Below, piece after piece: positions 1 to 5,836 of a stretch of DNA of 9,266 bases; position 1 is the first letter of the stretch; every line of letters starts with the position of its first letter. The notes under the pieces are model-generated. The model was not told the origin of the DNA. It ran no database searches and was given only the letters and a program-made list of their open reading frames with translations. The DNA is from Rummeliibacillus pycnus_B (GTDB lineage Bacteria; Bacillota; Bacilli; Bacillales_A; Planococcaceae), in NCBI RefSeq assembly GCF_050459865.1, contig NZ_JBCMNM010000101.1, positions 1 to 9,266 on the forward strand. Direction: 5' to 3'. The position numbers were made by a program, and so were the translations under genes.

Positions 1-60
1 ACGAAGTGAGGAGGAGGCTTAATGCTTGCCCACGGAAAGCGCCTGTCTGTAGCGAAACAT
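1..60 (+). repeat. possible dispersed intergenic repeat, GC-richer, left edge
   Basis: This non-coding stretch is clearly richer in G and C than the AT-rich DNA that follows it. It contains the blocks ACGAAG (1-6), GAGGAGG (9-15), AATGC (21-25), CGGAAAGCG (33-41) and TGTAGCGAAA (49-58). From memory, blocks of this kind, ending in an AGCGGAAAT-like motif, occur as dispersed intergenic repeats in Bacillaceae genomes; that recollection is not verified here. A related but diverged copy lies in inverted orientation at 9121-9190. It may begin upstream of the window, so the left boundary is unknown. Confidence 0.35.
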
Positions 61-256
61 CCAAATCTGAATATAAAAAGTCAATTTTACGTAACGTAAT
101 TAACTAAATATAAGTATTAAATGGTTTCAAGAAATCAGTTCTTTTTATGGGGTCTTGGTACTATCGATAGTATGAATACATCACTAAATAGCCCATCTGA
201 AACGATTGTCTCAGATGGGCTAATTCTTACGAAATTCAATGATAATATCTTAGAAA
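61..256. other. intergenic stretch 3' of the catalase gene
   Basis: AT-rich DNA with no credible gene. It holds a short palindrome at 87-99 (TTACGT, one base, ACGTAA) and the hairpin at 189-222 listed separately. An open frame at 121-303 has no ribosome binding site and runs into the 3' end of katE on the other strand, so I do not call it a gene. Confidence 0.6.
189..222 (-). terminator. hairpin terminator of katE
   Basis: Perfect 12-bp inverted repeat: TAGCCCATCTGA (189-200), a 10-nt loop, then TCAGATGGGCTA (211-222). It lies about 35 bp past the katE stop codon. On the minus strand it is followed only by a T-rich tail (TATTTAGTG), so termination may be imperfect. The symmetrical stem could also act on transcripts arriving from the left. 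Confidence 0.7.
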
Positions 257-2263
257 TTATAATACGCGTTCCCAGAAACGTCCTTTTGCAATGCCATCAA
301 TAAATTGCTCAATCATAGAGCTTGTTAAATCATACACTCCAGGGGCATTTAATTTTACACGACTGTATTCGATAGGTTTAGGATGGCTTAAGGCTAAAGC
401 AATCGGTTTGTAATGCTTATATGATGTTTCGATAAACTCTAATGTTGGTGTTTTAATTTCTGTTTCATTACTGATTAGCAATACCGCATCAAAGAGTGTG
501 GGGTCGGCAATATCGAATGTTTTAGTAACTTTTCCTATATGGTTTAGCTCATGGATTTTATTATCAATGATGCAATAGCTTACTTTGCGTTCTATTAACT
601 TCATCATCCATTTTCTTAGTTGGGATTCATCAGGTATACCATTCACTATGATGGCTACTTTTTTTGTGTCAGCTTTGAAAATTGTATTGGACATACTAAG
701 TGCAGGTGACTTTTTAGTAGATGTTACTTCATGATTTTCTTCAGGTAATGGAACACCAATCGTTTCTGCCACTACTTGCGCCATTTGTCGATCAATATGA
801 TTCAAAATGGCAACAGCATTAATTTTGACCATTTCAGATTTACATTTCCCAATTTCAAAGCAAAGCGCGCTTTTCAAATGTAGTTGTTCATATGAAGAAA
901 GCGAGTTATAAAATAATTTTGCTTGAGAAAAGAAATCAAGAAAGCTTTTACTACGACCTCTAATTTTTCGACCATCCACCTTTTCTTGATAATGTTCATA
1001 TCCACTTTGCTCAGCTGAAACCGGAGAAGGTTGATTTTCATTTAAAGCATTCCGATGGTAACTTGTTTGACCCTTATGAATAATCATTTGATGCATGCCA
1101 TCACGTTGATTGTTAGAGAATGGACACACAGGACGATTGATGGGAATCTGATGGAAATTGGGACCGCCAAGACGAGAAAGTTGAGTATCCGTATAGGAGA
1201 ATAAACGCCCTTGTAACAGAGGGTCATTTGAGAAATCAATCCCTGGTACTACATGTCCAGGATGAAAAGCAACTTGCTCCGTTTCTGCAAAGAAATTATC
1301 AACATTTCGATTTAAAGTCAATTTCCCAACTATTTTCACAGGAACATCTTCTTCTGGCCAGATTTTCGTTGGATCTAAAATATCAAAGTCAAATTGATGT
1401 TCATTTTCTTCCGGTATAATTTGTAATCCTAGTTCCCATTCTGGATATTCTCCTTGATCAATGGCGTCATACAAATCTTGACGATGAAAGTCTGGATTTT
1501 TTCCGGAAATTCTTTGTGCTTCATCCCATACTAAAGAATGCAAACCAAGTTTAGGCTTCCAGTGGAATTTAACAAAATGTGCTCTTCCTTCTGCATTTAT
1601 AAGACGGAAAGAATGGACACCAAAGCCTTCCATCATTCGGAAGCTTCGAGGAATAGCACGATCGCTCATGAGCCACATTATCATATGGGCAGTTTCAGGA
1701 TTTTGTCCAACAAAGTCCCAAAAAGTATCGTGAGCACTTGCACCTTGTGGTATATCGGTATCTGGTTCTGGTTTAACCGCATGAACAAAATCAGGGAATT
1801 TTATTGCATCTTGAATAAAGAATACGGGCATATTATTTCCGACTAAATCAAAATTGCCTTCATCTGTATAAAATTTTGTTGCGAACCCACGTACATCTCG
1901 AACTGTATCAGCTGATCCTTTCGATCCTTGAACGGTGGAGAAACGTACAAATACGGGTGTAATTTTTGATGTATCTGTTAGAAAATCTGCTTTGGTATAT
2001 TCTATTAAGGATTCATAAAGCTGAAATATACCATGAGCGCCAACACCACGAGCGTGAACAATTCGTTCTGGGATACGCTCATGATCAAAATGGGTCATTT
2101 TTTCACGAAAATGAAAATCCTCCATTAGAGTTGGCCCACGTAAACCAGCTTTTAAAGAAAATTCATCCTCCGTTATTTTTAAACCTTGATTTGTTGTTAA
2201 ATCAGCCTTATTTTCGTTATTCATTGTAAACTTTTTTAATTGTTCATCCTTTTTGTTAGCCAT
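257..2263 (-). CDS. katE: large-subunit (clade 2) haem catalase, KatE type
   Basis: Cytoplasmic catalase that converts 2 H2O2 to O2 and water. The 668 aa fit the large-subunit family; small-subunit catalases are about 480-500 aa. Visible active-site residues are the distal His70 (RIVHARG), Asn143 (VGNNMPVFF) and the proximal haem ligand Tyr357 (RLFSYTDTQ). His334 (AFHPGH) occupies the position of E. coli HPII His392, which forms a covalent His-Tyr bond with the haem-ligand tyrosine. Residues about 533-668 form the extra C-terminal flavodoxin/GATase-like domain typical of this clade. The N-terminus is much shorter than in HPII, as in Bacillus subtilis KatE. The start ATG (2261-2263) has a GGAGG site (2271-2275) 7 nt upstream. 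It is monocistronic and divergent from the VanW lipoprotein gene. B. subtilis katE belongs to the SigB general stress regulon; whether that holds here is unclear. Confidence 0.96.
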   Translation of the reverse strand: MANKKDEQLKKFTMNNENKADLTTNQGLKITEDEFSLKAGLRGPTLMEDFHFREKMTHFDHERIPERIVHARGVGAHGIFQLYESLIEYTKADFLTDTSKITPVFVRFSTVQGSKGSADTVRDVRGFATKFYTDEGNFDLVGNNMPVFFIQDAIKFPDFVHAVKPEPDTDIPQGASAHDTFWDFVGQNPETAHMIMWLMSDRAIPRSFRMMEGFGVHSFRLINAEGRAHFVKFHWKPKLGLHSLVWDEAQRISGKNPDFHRQDLYDAIDQGEYPEWELGLQIIPEENEHQFDFDILDPTKIWPEEDVPVKIVGKLTLNRNVDNFFAETEQVAFHPGHVVPGIDFSNDPLLQGRLFSYTDTQLSRLGGPNFHQIPINRPVCPFSNNQRDGMHQMIIHKGQTSYHRNALNENQPSPVSAEQSGYEHYQEKVDGRKIRGRSKSFLDFFSQAKLFYNSLSSYEQLHLKSALCFEIGKCKSEMVKINAVAILNHIDRQMAQVVAETIGVPLPEENHEVTSTKKSPALSMSNTIFKADTKKVAIIVNGIPDESQLRKWMMKLIERKVSYCIIDNKIHELNHIGKVTKTFDIADPTLFDAVLLISNETEIKTPTLEFIETSYKHYKPIALALSHPKPIEYSRVKLNAPGVYDLTSSMIEQFIDGIAKGRFWERVL

Positions 2264-2324
2264 ATGGTTACCTCCAAATTGATTGCCATAGTTTATTGTT
2301 TGCCTTTTTTACATGTAATAAAAC

Positions 2325-2352
2325 ATTTTGTTATTTGTAAATTATGTGTCAA
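2325..2352 (-). promoter_or_regulatory. candidate sigma-A promoter of katE
   Basis: On the minus strand a perfect -35 TTGACA (2347-2352) is followed after 16 nt by CAAAAT (2325-2330), a 4/6 match to TATAAT. The leader to the katE start would be about 55 nt. A competing weak SigB-like arrangement, GTTTTA (2319-2324), 14 nt, GGCAAA (2299-2304), lies just downstream. Neither is strong enough to decide between them. A 10-bp palindrome TTACATGTAA (2309-2318) lies in the same interval. Confidence 0.35.
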
Positions 2353-2380
2353 AAAAGAGTCCACACAGATTCAATAGGAT

Positions 2381-2410
2381 TTGAATAGAATGTCTAAGTG
2401 AAAATATTTA
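2381..2410 (+). promoter_or_regulatory. candidate sigma-A promoter of the VanW lipoprotein gene
   Basis: TTGAAT (2381-2386), an 18-nt spacer and TATTTA (2405-2410). This gives a transcription start near 2417, just ahead of a weak AGGTG ribosome binding site. The assignment rests on motif similarity and position only. Confidence 0.35.
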
Positions 2411-2433
2411 ATGGATAGGTGTGAAATAAGTTT

Positions 2434-3432
2434 GTGATGAAAAAATGGATTGTTGTCATATTTTTAATATGTTCAGTAGGATTGTCAGGTTGTCTTGAAA
2501 CATCGGTACATGAGGAACGGGGAGATAAGAAGGTATCAGAGATCGATCAACAACTTGAAGCAAATGCAAAAGATCGTAAAAATAAGAAGACTGAAGAAAC
2601 AAAACCAACTGTTATTAATATTGTTGATCCAAATACTTCCGAAGTCATTAAAACTTTTTCTCCAAAAGAGCTATGGTTCGAAACAAATTATGAAGAATAT
2701 GAAATTAAAATAAAGGAAATGGCAAAAGAATTAGCAAGTGGGACGAAAACGGCTCCTGGTTATGACCAAAGGATGAAGCTTGATAAAATAGGGGAGAATG
2801 GAGAGATTTTGAAAGGTAATCCGTTAGTTGTTCTAAAAGAAAGTGAACTTGTAGATAAAATATTGAAGACTTCCCTTATTGGTGGAGTGGTTGAATTACC
2901 ATTATATATTACCAATAGTAATTATAATCCTGATGAAATCGCAACATTTGGAGAAATGACGGTTGCTTCCTATACCACTTATTTTGATCCGTCTAAAGAA
3001 AATAGAAATAAAAATATAGAACTATCCGCAAAAGCATTGGACAATGTCATTGTTGGGATAGGAGATTATTTTTCATTTAATACGATTGTTGGACCGAGGG
3101 AGAAAGAGAATGGATACCAACCTGCCCCTGAAATCATCAATAAGAAGCTTGTGATGGGAATTGGCGGAGGCGTTTGCCAAACATCTTCAACACTTTTTAA
3201 TGCAATTGACCAAATACAGGTAAAATATTTAGAAAAACATCATCATTCAATCAATGTAGGCTACGTACCAAAAGGAAGGGATGCTACTGTTTCATATGGT
3301 ACATTAGATTTTAGATTTCAAAATATGAGCGATGCTCCATTATTGATCAAAACAATTTATGGTAAGAGCTCATTAACGATTGAAGTAAGAACTTCAAAAG
3401 CGAATGCAGAGAAATTATTATTGAATAAATAA
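2434..3432 (+). CDS. VanW-domain lipoprotein
   Basis: Predicted membrane-anchored lipoprotein of 332 aa. A short basic start (MMKKW) and a hydrophobic segment lead to a lipobox LSGC with Cys20 as the lipidation site. A charged, probably flexible stretch follows (residues about 22-60), then a less conserved middle part. The VanW domain spans about 178-310, with the hallmark GGGVCQTSST (244-253) and the later GRDATVSYG (281-289). VanW proteins occur in some vancomycin-resistance clusters and widely in Firmicutes as surface proteins. The domain's biochemical role is not established, so resistance should not be inferred; no vanA/vanB-type ligase, vanH, vanX or two-component system is present here. 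The frame opens with GTG (2434) immediately before ATG (2437). AGGTG at 2417-2421 is rather distant from both, so the exact start is uncertain by one codon and translation may be modest. It converges on the RraA-like gene across a terminator. Confidence 0.88.
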   Translation: MMKKWIVVIFLICSVGLSGCLETSVHEERGDKKVSEIDQQLEANAKDRKNKKTEETKPTVINIVDPNTSEVIKTFSPKELWFETNYEEYEIKIKEMAKELASGTKTAPGYDQRMKLDKIGENGEILKGNPLVVLKESELVDKILKTSLIGGVVELPLYITNSNYNPDEIATFGEMTVASYTTYFDPSKENRNKNIELSAKALDNVIVGIGDYFSFNTIVGPREKENGYQPAPEIINKKLVMGIGGGVCQTSSTLFNAIDQIQVKYLEKHHHSINVGYVPKGRDATVSYGTLDFRFQNMSDAPLLIKTIYGKSSLTIEVRTSKANAEKLLLNK

Positions 3433-3448
3433 ATTGATTTAGGTAGTG

Positions 3449-3485
3449 AAACCCATCCAAGAAGATACATGGATGGGTTTTCTTT
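3449..3485 (+). terminator. rho-independent terminator between convergent genes
   Basis: AAACCCATCCA (3449-3459) pairs with TGGATGGGTTT (3470-3480): 11 bp around a 10-nt loop, followed by a T-rich run (to 3485). It ends the VanW gene. The minus-strand tail after the stem (TTTCACTACC) is poor, so it is probably weaker for the facing RraA-like gene. Confidence 0.85.
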
Positions 3486-3500
3486 AATTAAAATTATTTT

Positions 3501-4127
3501 CTATACCTTTGCATTCCCTAAAGCTTGATCTAAATAGGCGATAATTTCTTCTTTACCACCAGCAACCGATTGGGCACGTACTTCATCTTTTTCTATTTTC
3601 TTTAACGCTTTTTGAACAACTTCGTTTACTTGAGCCTGAGGAATAACGACAACACCATCAGCATCCCCAATGATGAAATCTCCTGGTTGGATACTCATCC
3701 CACCTACTGCGATAGGAACTTGAATGACGCCACCACCAAATTTATTGCCAGCAGCTACTGTTGTGCCTAAACTGAAAACTGGAAAATCTAAATCGCGAAT
3801 CGCTTGAATATCGCGAATCACTCCATCCACAACAAGCCCTTGAATATCCATTCCTTTCATTAACGAAACAACAAAATCTCCTGCAACTGCACGGTTTGTA
3901 TCTCCTTTGGCGTCGACTACTAAAATAGCTCCAGGCTGTGCGATGCGAATTGCTTCTAAAAGCGCACCGTTTTCACCGATTGGTAAGCGTACTGTAATAG
4001 CACGTCCAGCGATATGATAGTGATCCATTAAAGGATTAATCGCGGCATTTAAATTAGTTGTTCCAGCTAGCGCATCAGAAATAGCAGTTGTTGGTAAAGT
4101 ATGTAATAACTCTTCAATATTAATCAT
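3501..4127 (-). CDS. RraA-like protein, HMG/CHA aldolase family
   Basis: A 208-aa cytoplasmic protein of the RraA/dimethylmenaquinone methyltransferase-like fold. Visible family signatures are DAKGDTNRAVAGD (72-84), VVDGVIRD (99-106) and GDADGVVVIP (154-163). Arg105-Asp106 match the Arg-Asp pair that binds substrate and divalent metal in 4-hydroxy-4-methyl-2-oxoglutarate aldolases, so a pyruvate-type aldolase or oxaloacetate decarboxylase activity is plausible. E. coli RraA inhibits RNase E, but bacteria of this type generally rely on RNase Y/J, so RNA-decay control is the less likely role. The old label 'methyltransferase' for this family is considered wrong. The start ATG (4125-4127) has a strong AGGGAGG site (4134-4140) with 6-nt spacing. 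It stands alone with no pathway genes beside it, so the true substrate cannot be read from context. Confidence 0.9.
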   Translation of the reverse strand: MINIEELLHTLPTTAISDALAGTTNLNAAINPLMDHYHIAGRAITVRLPIGENGALLEAIRIAQPGAILVVDAKGDTNRAVAGDFVVSLMKGMDIQGLVVDGVIRDIQAIRDLDFPVFSLGTTVAAGNKFGGGVIQVPIAVGGMSIQPGDFIIGDADGVVVIPQAQVNEVVQKALKKIEKDEVRAQSVAGGKEEIIAYLDQALGNAKV

Positions 4128-4157
4128 GTTAAACCTCCCTGTGAAATATTGGTTAAT

Positions 4158-4186
4158 ATTTTAAATGAGGTAATTAACAGAAACAA
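4158..4186 (-). promoter_or_regulatory. candidate promoter of the RraA-like gene
   Basis: On the minus strand, TTGTTT (4181-4186), 17 nt, TAAAAT (4158-4163). The -10 is good (5/6) and the -35 weak (3/6). The position fits a short leader before the AGGGAGG ribosome binding site. Confidence 0.35.
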
Positions 4187-4291
4187 TAGCTGACAGATAG
4201 AATTGGGGATTTTAAAGATAGAAAGGGTTCATTACAAGATGAAAATAATAAACGCCATCAAAATGGGAATAAGCATCATTTCCAAAACAAA

Positions 4292-4321
4292 TTAATTTAC
4301 ATCGTGTAAGATATAAATTAA
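4292..4321. promoter_or_regulatory. operator 1 of the ohrR-like/gpx operon (inverted repeat)
   Basis: TTAATTTACATC (4292-4303), six bases GTGTAA, then GATATAAATTAA (4310-4321): 12-bp arms with a single mismatch. It spans the candidate -35 and reaches the -10 of the regulator gene. It shares the half-site core TTACATC with operator 2. Likely bound by the MarR-family protein encoded next to it (inferred from position and symmetry). Confidence 0.7.
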
Positions 4322-4324
4322 ACT
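4296..4324 (+). promoter_or_regulatory. candidate sigma-A promoter of the ohrR-like/gpx operon
   Basis: TTTACA (4296-4301), 17 nt, TAAACT (4319-4324): 5/6 and 4/6 matches with ideal spacing. The predicted transcription start, about 4331, falls inside operator 2. Both palindromes therefore overlap the RNA polymerase footprint, as expected for repression. Confidence 0.5.
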
Positions 4325-4348
4325 AATTACATCTTATGCGATGTAATT
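4325..4348. promoter_or_regulatory. operator 2 of the ohrR-like/gpx operon (perfect inverted repeat)
   Basis: AATTACATC (4325-4333), six bases TTATGC, then GATGTAATT (4340-4348): perfect 9-bp arms. Its centre (4336.5) lies 30 bp from that of operator 1 (4306.5), close to three helical turns, so two dimers could bind the same DNA face. It ends just before the ribosome binding site (4350-4356). Confidence 0.7.
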
Positions 4349-4362
4349 GAAGGAGGTTATCA

Positions 4363-4806
4363 ATGAGTAAAACTTTTAATTTAGAAAATCAACTTTGTTT
4401 TGAGGTTTACAAAGCATCGAATCAGTTTACTAAATTGTACCGTCAAGTTTTAGAAGAATTTGATTTAACTTATCCGCAATACTTAGTGCTATTAGCATTA
4501 TGGGAACAAGATCAACTTTTGGTGAAAGAACTAAGTGAGAAAGTAACTTTAGGAATTGGGACGTTAAATCCCATAATAAATAAGCTTGTAAACAAGGGCT
4601 GGATTTCAAAGGAAATATCAACTGAGGATAAGCGAGCTGTGATTGTATCATTAACTGAAAAGGCAAAAAAAGAGGAGAAAGTAATTACAAATAAAATCCT
4701 CCAAAAAGTTTCTCAATGTGATGCATTAATAGCAATTGATGATGATCTGAAATCACGATTACATGAATTAAACAAGTTGTTAGAACAATTAAATGAGATG
4801 GAGTGA
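4363..4806 (+). CDS. OhrR-like MarR-family redox-sensing repressor, two cysteines
   Basis: A 147-aa winged-helix MarR protein, most like OhrR. The N-terminal signature LENQLCF carries Cys12, aligned with the peroxidatic Cys15 of B. subtilis OhrR. Tyr16, Tyr26 and Tyr37 match the tyrosines that line and hydrogen-bond that cysteine (Tyr19, Tyr29, Tyr40). The DNA-binding region covers about 50-97, with the wing near EDKRAVIVSLT (88-98). A second cysteine, Cys119, sits near the C-terminal dimerisation helices; the spacing resembles 2-Cys OhrR proteins such as Xanthomonas OhrR and, from memory, staphylococcal AbfR. An intersubunit Cys12-Cys119 disulfide is therefore a reasonable prediction. The start ATG has AAGGAGG (4350-4356) 6 nt upstream. 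It is followed after 6 bp by a glutathione peroxidase gene, with two palindromes at the operon promoter. The likely role is an autoregulated repressor released by organic peroxide or hypochlorite. No ohr gene is in the window. Confidence 0.88.
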   Translation: MSKTFNLENQLCFEVYKASNQFTKLYRQVLEEFDLTYPQYLVLLALWEQDQLLVKELSEKVTLGIGTLNPIINKLVNKGWISKEISTEDKRAVIVSLTEKAKKEEKVITNKILQKVSQCDALIAIDDDLKSRLHELNKLLEQLNEME

Positions 4807-4812
4807 TTCAAA

Positions 4813-5286
4813 ATGAGTATTTATGATATCAATGTCAAACTAGAAGACGGATCTGAATATAGTCTAGATCGTTATAAAGGAAAAGTTTTGCTAATTGTTA
4901 ATACCGCAACAAAATGTGGTTTTACCCCACAGTTTGAAGAACTTGAAGGGTTATATAAAAAATATCAACAAGAAGACTTTGTGGTGTTAGGTTTTCCTTC
5001 TAATCAATTCCACCAAGAAGTGGATTCTGCTACAGTAGCTGCTGAACAATGTCGTTTAACATATGGAGTTACTTTCCCAATGCATGAAATGGTTAAGGTA
5101 AATGGAAAGGATGCACATCCATTATTCAAATATTTAACATCACATTCAAATGGTTTTTTAGGTAACAGTATAAAGTGGAATTTCACAAAATTTTTGGTAG
5201 ATCAACAAGGAGAAGTAGTTAGACGCTTCGGTTCAAAAGATAACCCAAGCAGTTTTGAAGGAGAAGTTCAAAAACTACTAAAATAG
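4813..5286 (+). CDS. gpx: glutathione peroxidase family thiol peroxidase (BsaA-like)
   Basis: A 157-aa cytoplasmic peroxidase that reduces H2O2 and organic hydroperoxides; bacterial Cys-type members usually use thioredoxin or bacillithiol-type systems rather than glutathione. The peroxidatic residue is Cys35 in NTATKCGFTPQ. The probable resolving residue is Cys80 in EQCRLTYGVTFPM, and Trp122-Asn123 (KWNF) complete the known active-site set. The loop containing the catalytic Gln reads FPSNQFHQEVD (61-71) rather than the usual FPCNQFxxQEPG. The common Cys is Ser63, one residue is missing, and Pro is replaced by Val, leaving Gln68 as the likely catalytic glutamine. Its ribosome binding site GGAGTGA (4800-4806) overlaps the stop codon of the regulator, with a 6-nt gap to ATG. 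The two genes therefore form a translationally coupled operon. Confidence 0.93.
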   Translation: MSIYDINVKLEDGSEYSLDRYKGKVLLIVNTATKCGFTPQFEELEGLYKKYQQEDFVVLGFPSNQFHQEVDSATVAAEQCRLTYGVTFPMHEMVKVNGKDAHPLFKYLTSHSNGFLGNSIKWNFTKFLVDQQGEVVRRFGSKDNPSSFEGEVQKLLK

Positions 5287-5440
5287 AAAGAAAACCGACA
5301 AGTTAGATTTCCAAATATATAGGACACACTTTCATAAAAGTTATAGTGGGCCTAATAAATGGTAAGTTTTTCATTAAATAAAATTTCTAGAACCACTTTT
5401 CTTCCAATTCCATATGTATATATGGAGGAGGGGATAATGG
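5287..5440. other. intergenic stretch between gpx and yunC
   Basis: 154 bp of AT-rich sequence with no convincing terminator and no clear sigma-A promoter. A weak stem with an internal loop (TAGG/CCTA plus CACT/AGTG, 5320-5354) is not followed by a T run. yunC may therefore be served by read-through from the peroxidase operon or by a promoter I cannot recognise. Confidence 0.5.
5409..5426 (+). promoter_or_regulatory. small hairpin touching the yunC ribosome binding site
   Basis: TCCATAT (5409-5415) can pair with ATATGGA (5420-5426) around GTAT. The right arm overlaps the first bases of the purine-rich site GGAGGAGGGG (5424-5433). The rest of the site stays free, so any effect on translation would be modest. 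Functional meaning is uncertain. Confidence 0.3.
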
Positions 5441-5743
5441 ATGGTTTCAACAGAGACTTTAATTATTCAAGGTCATTTCTTTACTGCAGTTTCAGTTTTT
5501 TTACCGAAGACGACATTGCTAACCATTTCAAATGACAAGGGTTACATTATGTGTGGTGCGTTAGATGTAGGACTTCTTAATGCACGATTAGCAGATCGCA
5601 AAATTATTGCAGGTAGGGCTGTTGGTGTAAAAACAATTGAAGAGTTGTTACACGCTCCGTTAGAATCTGTAACGTTTGAAGCAGAAGAACTAGGAATTAC
5701 AAAGGGAATGATTGGTGAAGAGGCTTTATTGAAAATGATTTAA
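5441..5743 (+). CDS. yunC: YunC family protein (DUF1805)
   Basis: A small 100-aa cytoplasmic protein that closely resembles B. subtilis YunC along its length. Conserved blocks are GYIMCGALDVGLLN (34-47), AGRAVGVKT (57-65) and APLESVTFEAEELGI (72-86). No enzymatic function is established for DUF1805 and I do not assign one. Cys38 lies in the most conserved block and could be functional. The start ATG follows the strong GGAGGAGGGG site with about 7-nt spacing; an ATG at 5437 is in another frame. It is downstream of and co-directional with the ohrR-like/gpx pair, separated by 154 bp without an evident terminator, and converges on the LysR gene across a hairpin. Confidence 0.9.
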   Translation: MVSTETLIIQGHFFTAVSVFLPKTTLLTISNDKGYIMCGALDVGLLNARLADRKIIAGRAVGVKTIEELLHAPLESVTFEAEELGITKGMIGEEALLKMI

Positions 5744-5797
5744 AAATACTTAGGTGAATGTAAGGAAAAGAGTAATTAAAGATTAATGTTAAAGATA

Positions 5798-5836
5798 GAA
5801 GGGGGCATTCGATTAAGAATGCACCTCTTCTTGTTT
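5798..5836. terminator. hairpin terminator between convergent yunC and lysR
   Basis: GAAGGGGGCATTC (5798-5810) and GAATGCACCTCTTC (5817-5830) form a stem with a perfect 6-bp top (GCATTC/GAATGC) plus GG/CC and GAAG/CTTC lower parts, interrupted by one mismatch and one bulge. The loop is GATTAA. The plus-strand tail is TTGTTT and overlaps the LysR stop codon. On the minus strand the tail is TATCTTTAAC, so it can serve both genes. Confidence 0.72.

Noticed and set aside
121..303. 60-codon open frame on the plus strand near the left edge
   Set aside because: No ribosome binding site, runs through the terminator hairpin and into the antisense of the katE 3' end, and resembles no family I know.
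1228..2229. Several plus-strand open frames of 63-102 codons antisense to katE
   Set aside because: They are shadows of a well-conserved catalase gene and have no ribosome binding sites or recognisable domains.
2434..3432. Vancomycin-resistance locus suggested by the VanW domain
   Set aside because: VanW domains are widespread in Firmicutes lipoproteins, and none of the core resistance genes is present.
3501..4127. RNase E inhibitor or menaquinone methyltransferase for the RraA-like protein
   Set aside because: RNase E is generally not the main decay enzyme in this kind of bacterium, and the methyltransferase label is a historical misannotation. The Arg-Asp metal/substrate pair supports an aldolase-type role.
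4239..4295. An 18-codon open frame (MKIINAIKMGISIISKTN) just upstream of operator 1
   Set aside because: It ends before the -35 of the operon promoter, so it cannot be a leader peptide of that transcript. The purine-rich GAAAGGG upstream is poorly spaced, and an AT-rich gap gives such frames by chance.
5320..5354. Possible terminator after gpx
   Set aside because: The stem is only 4 + 4 bp with an unpaired internal loop, and no T run follows directly.
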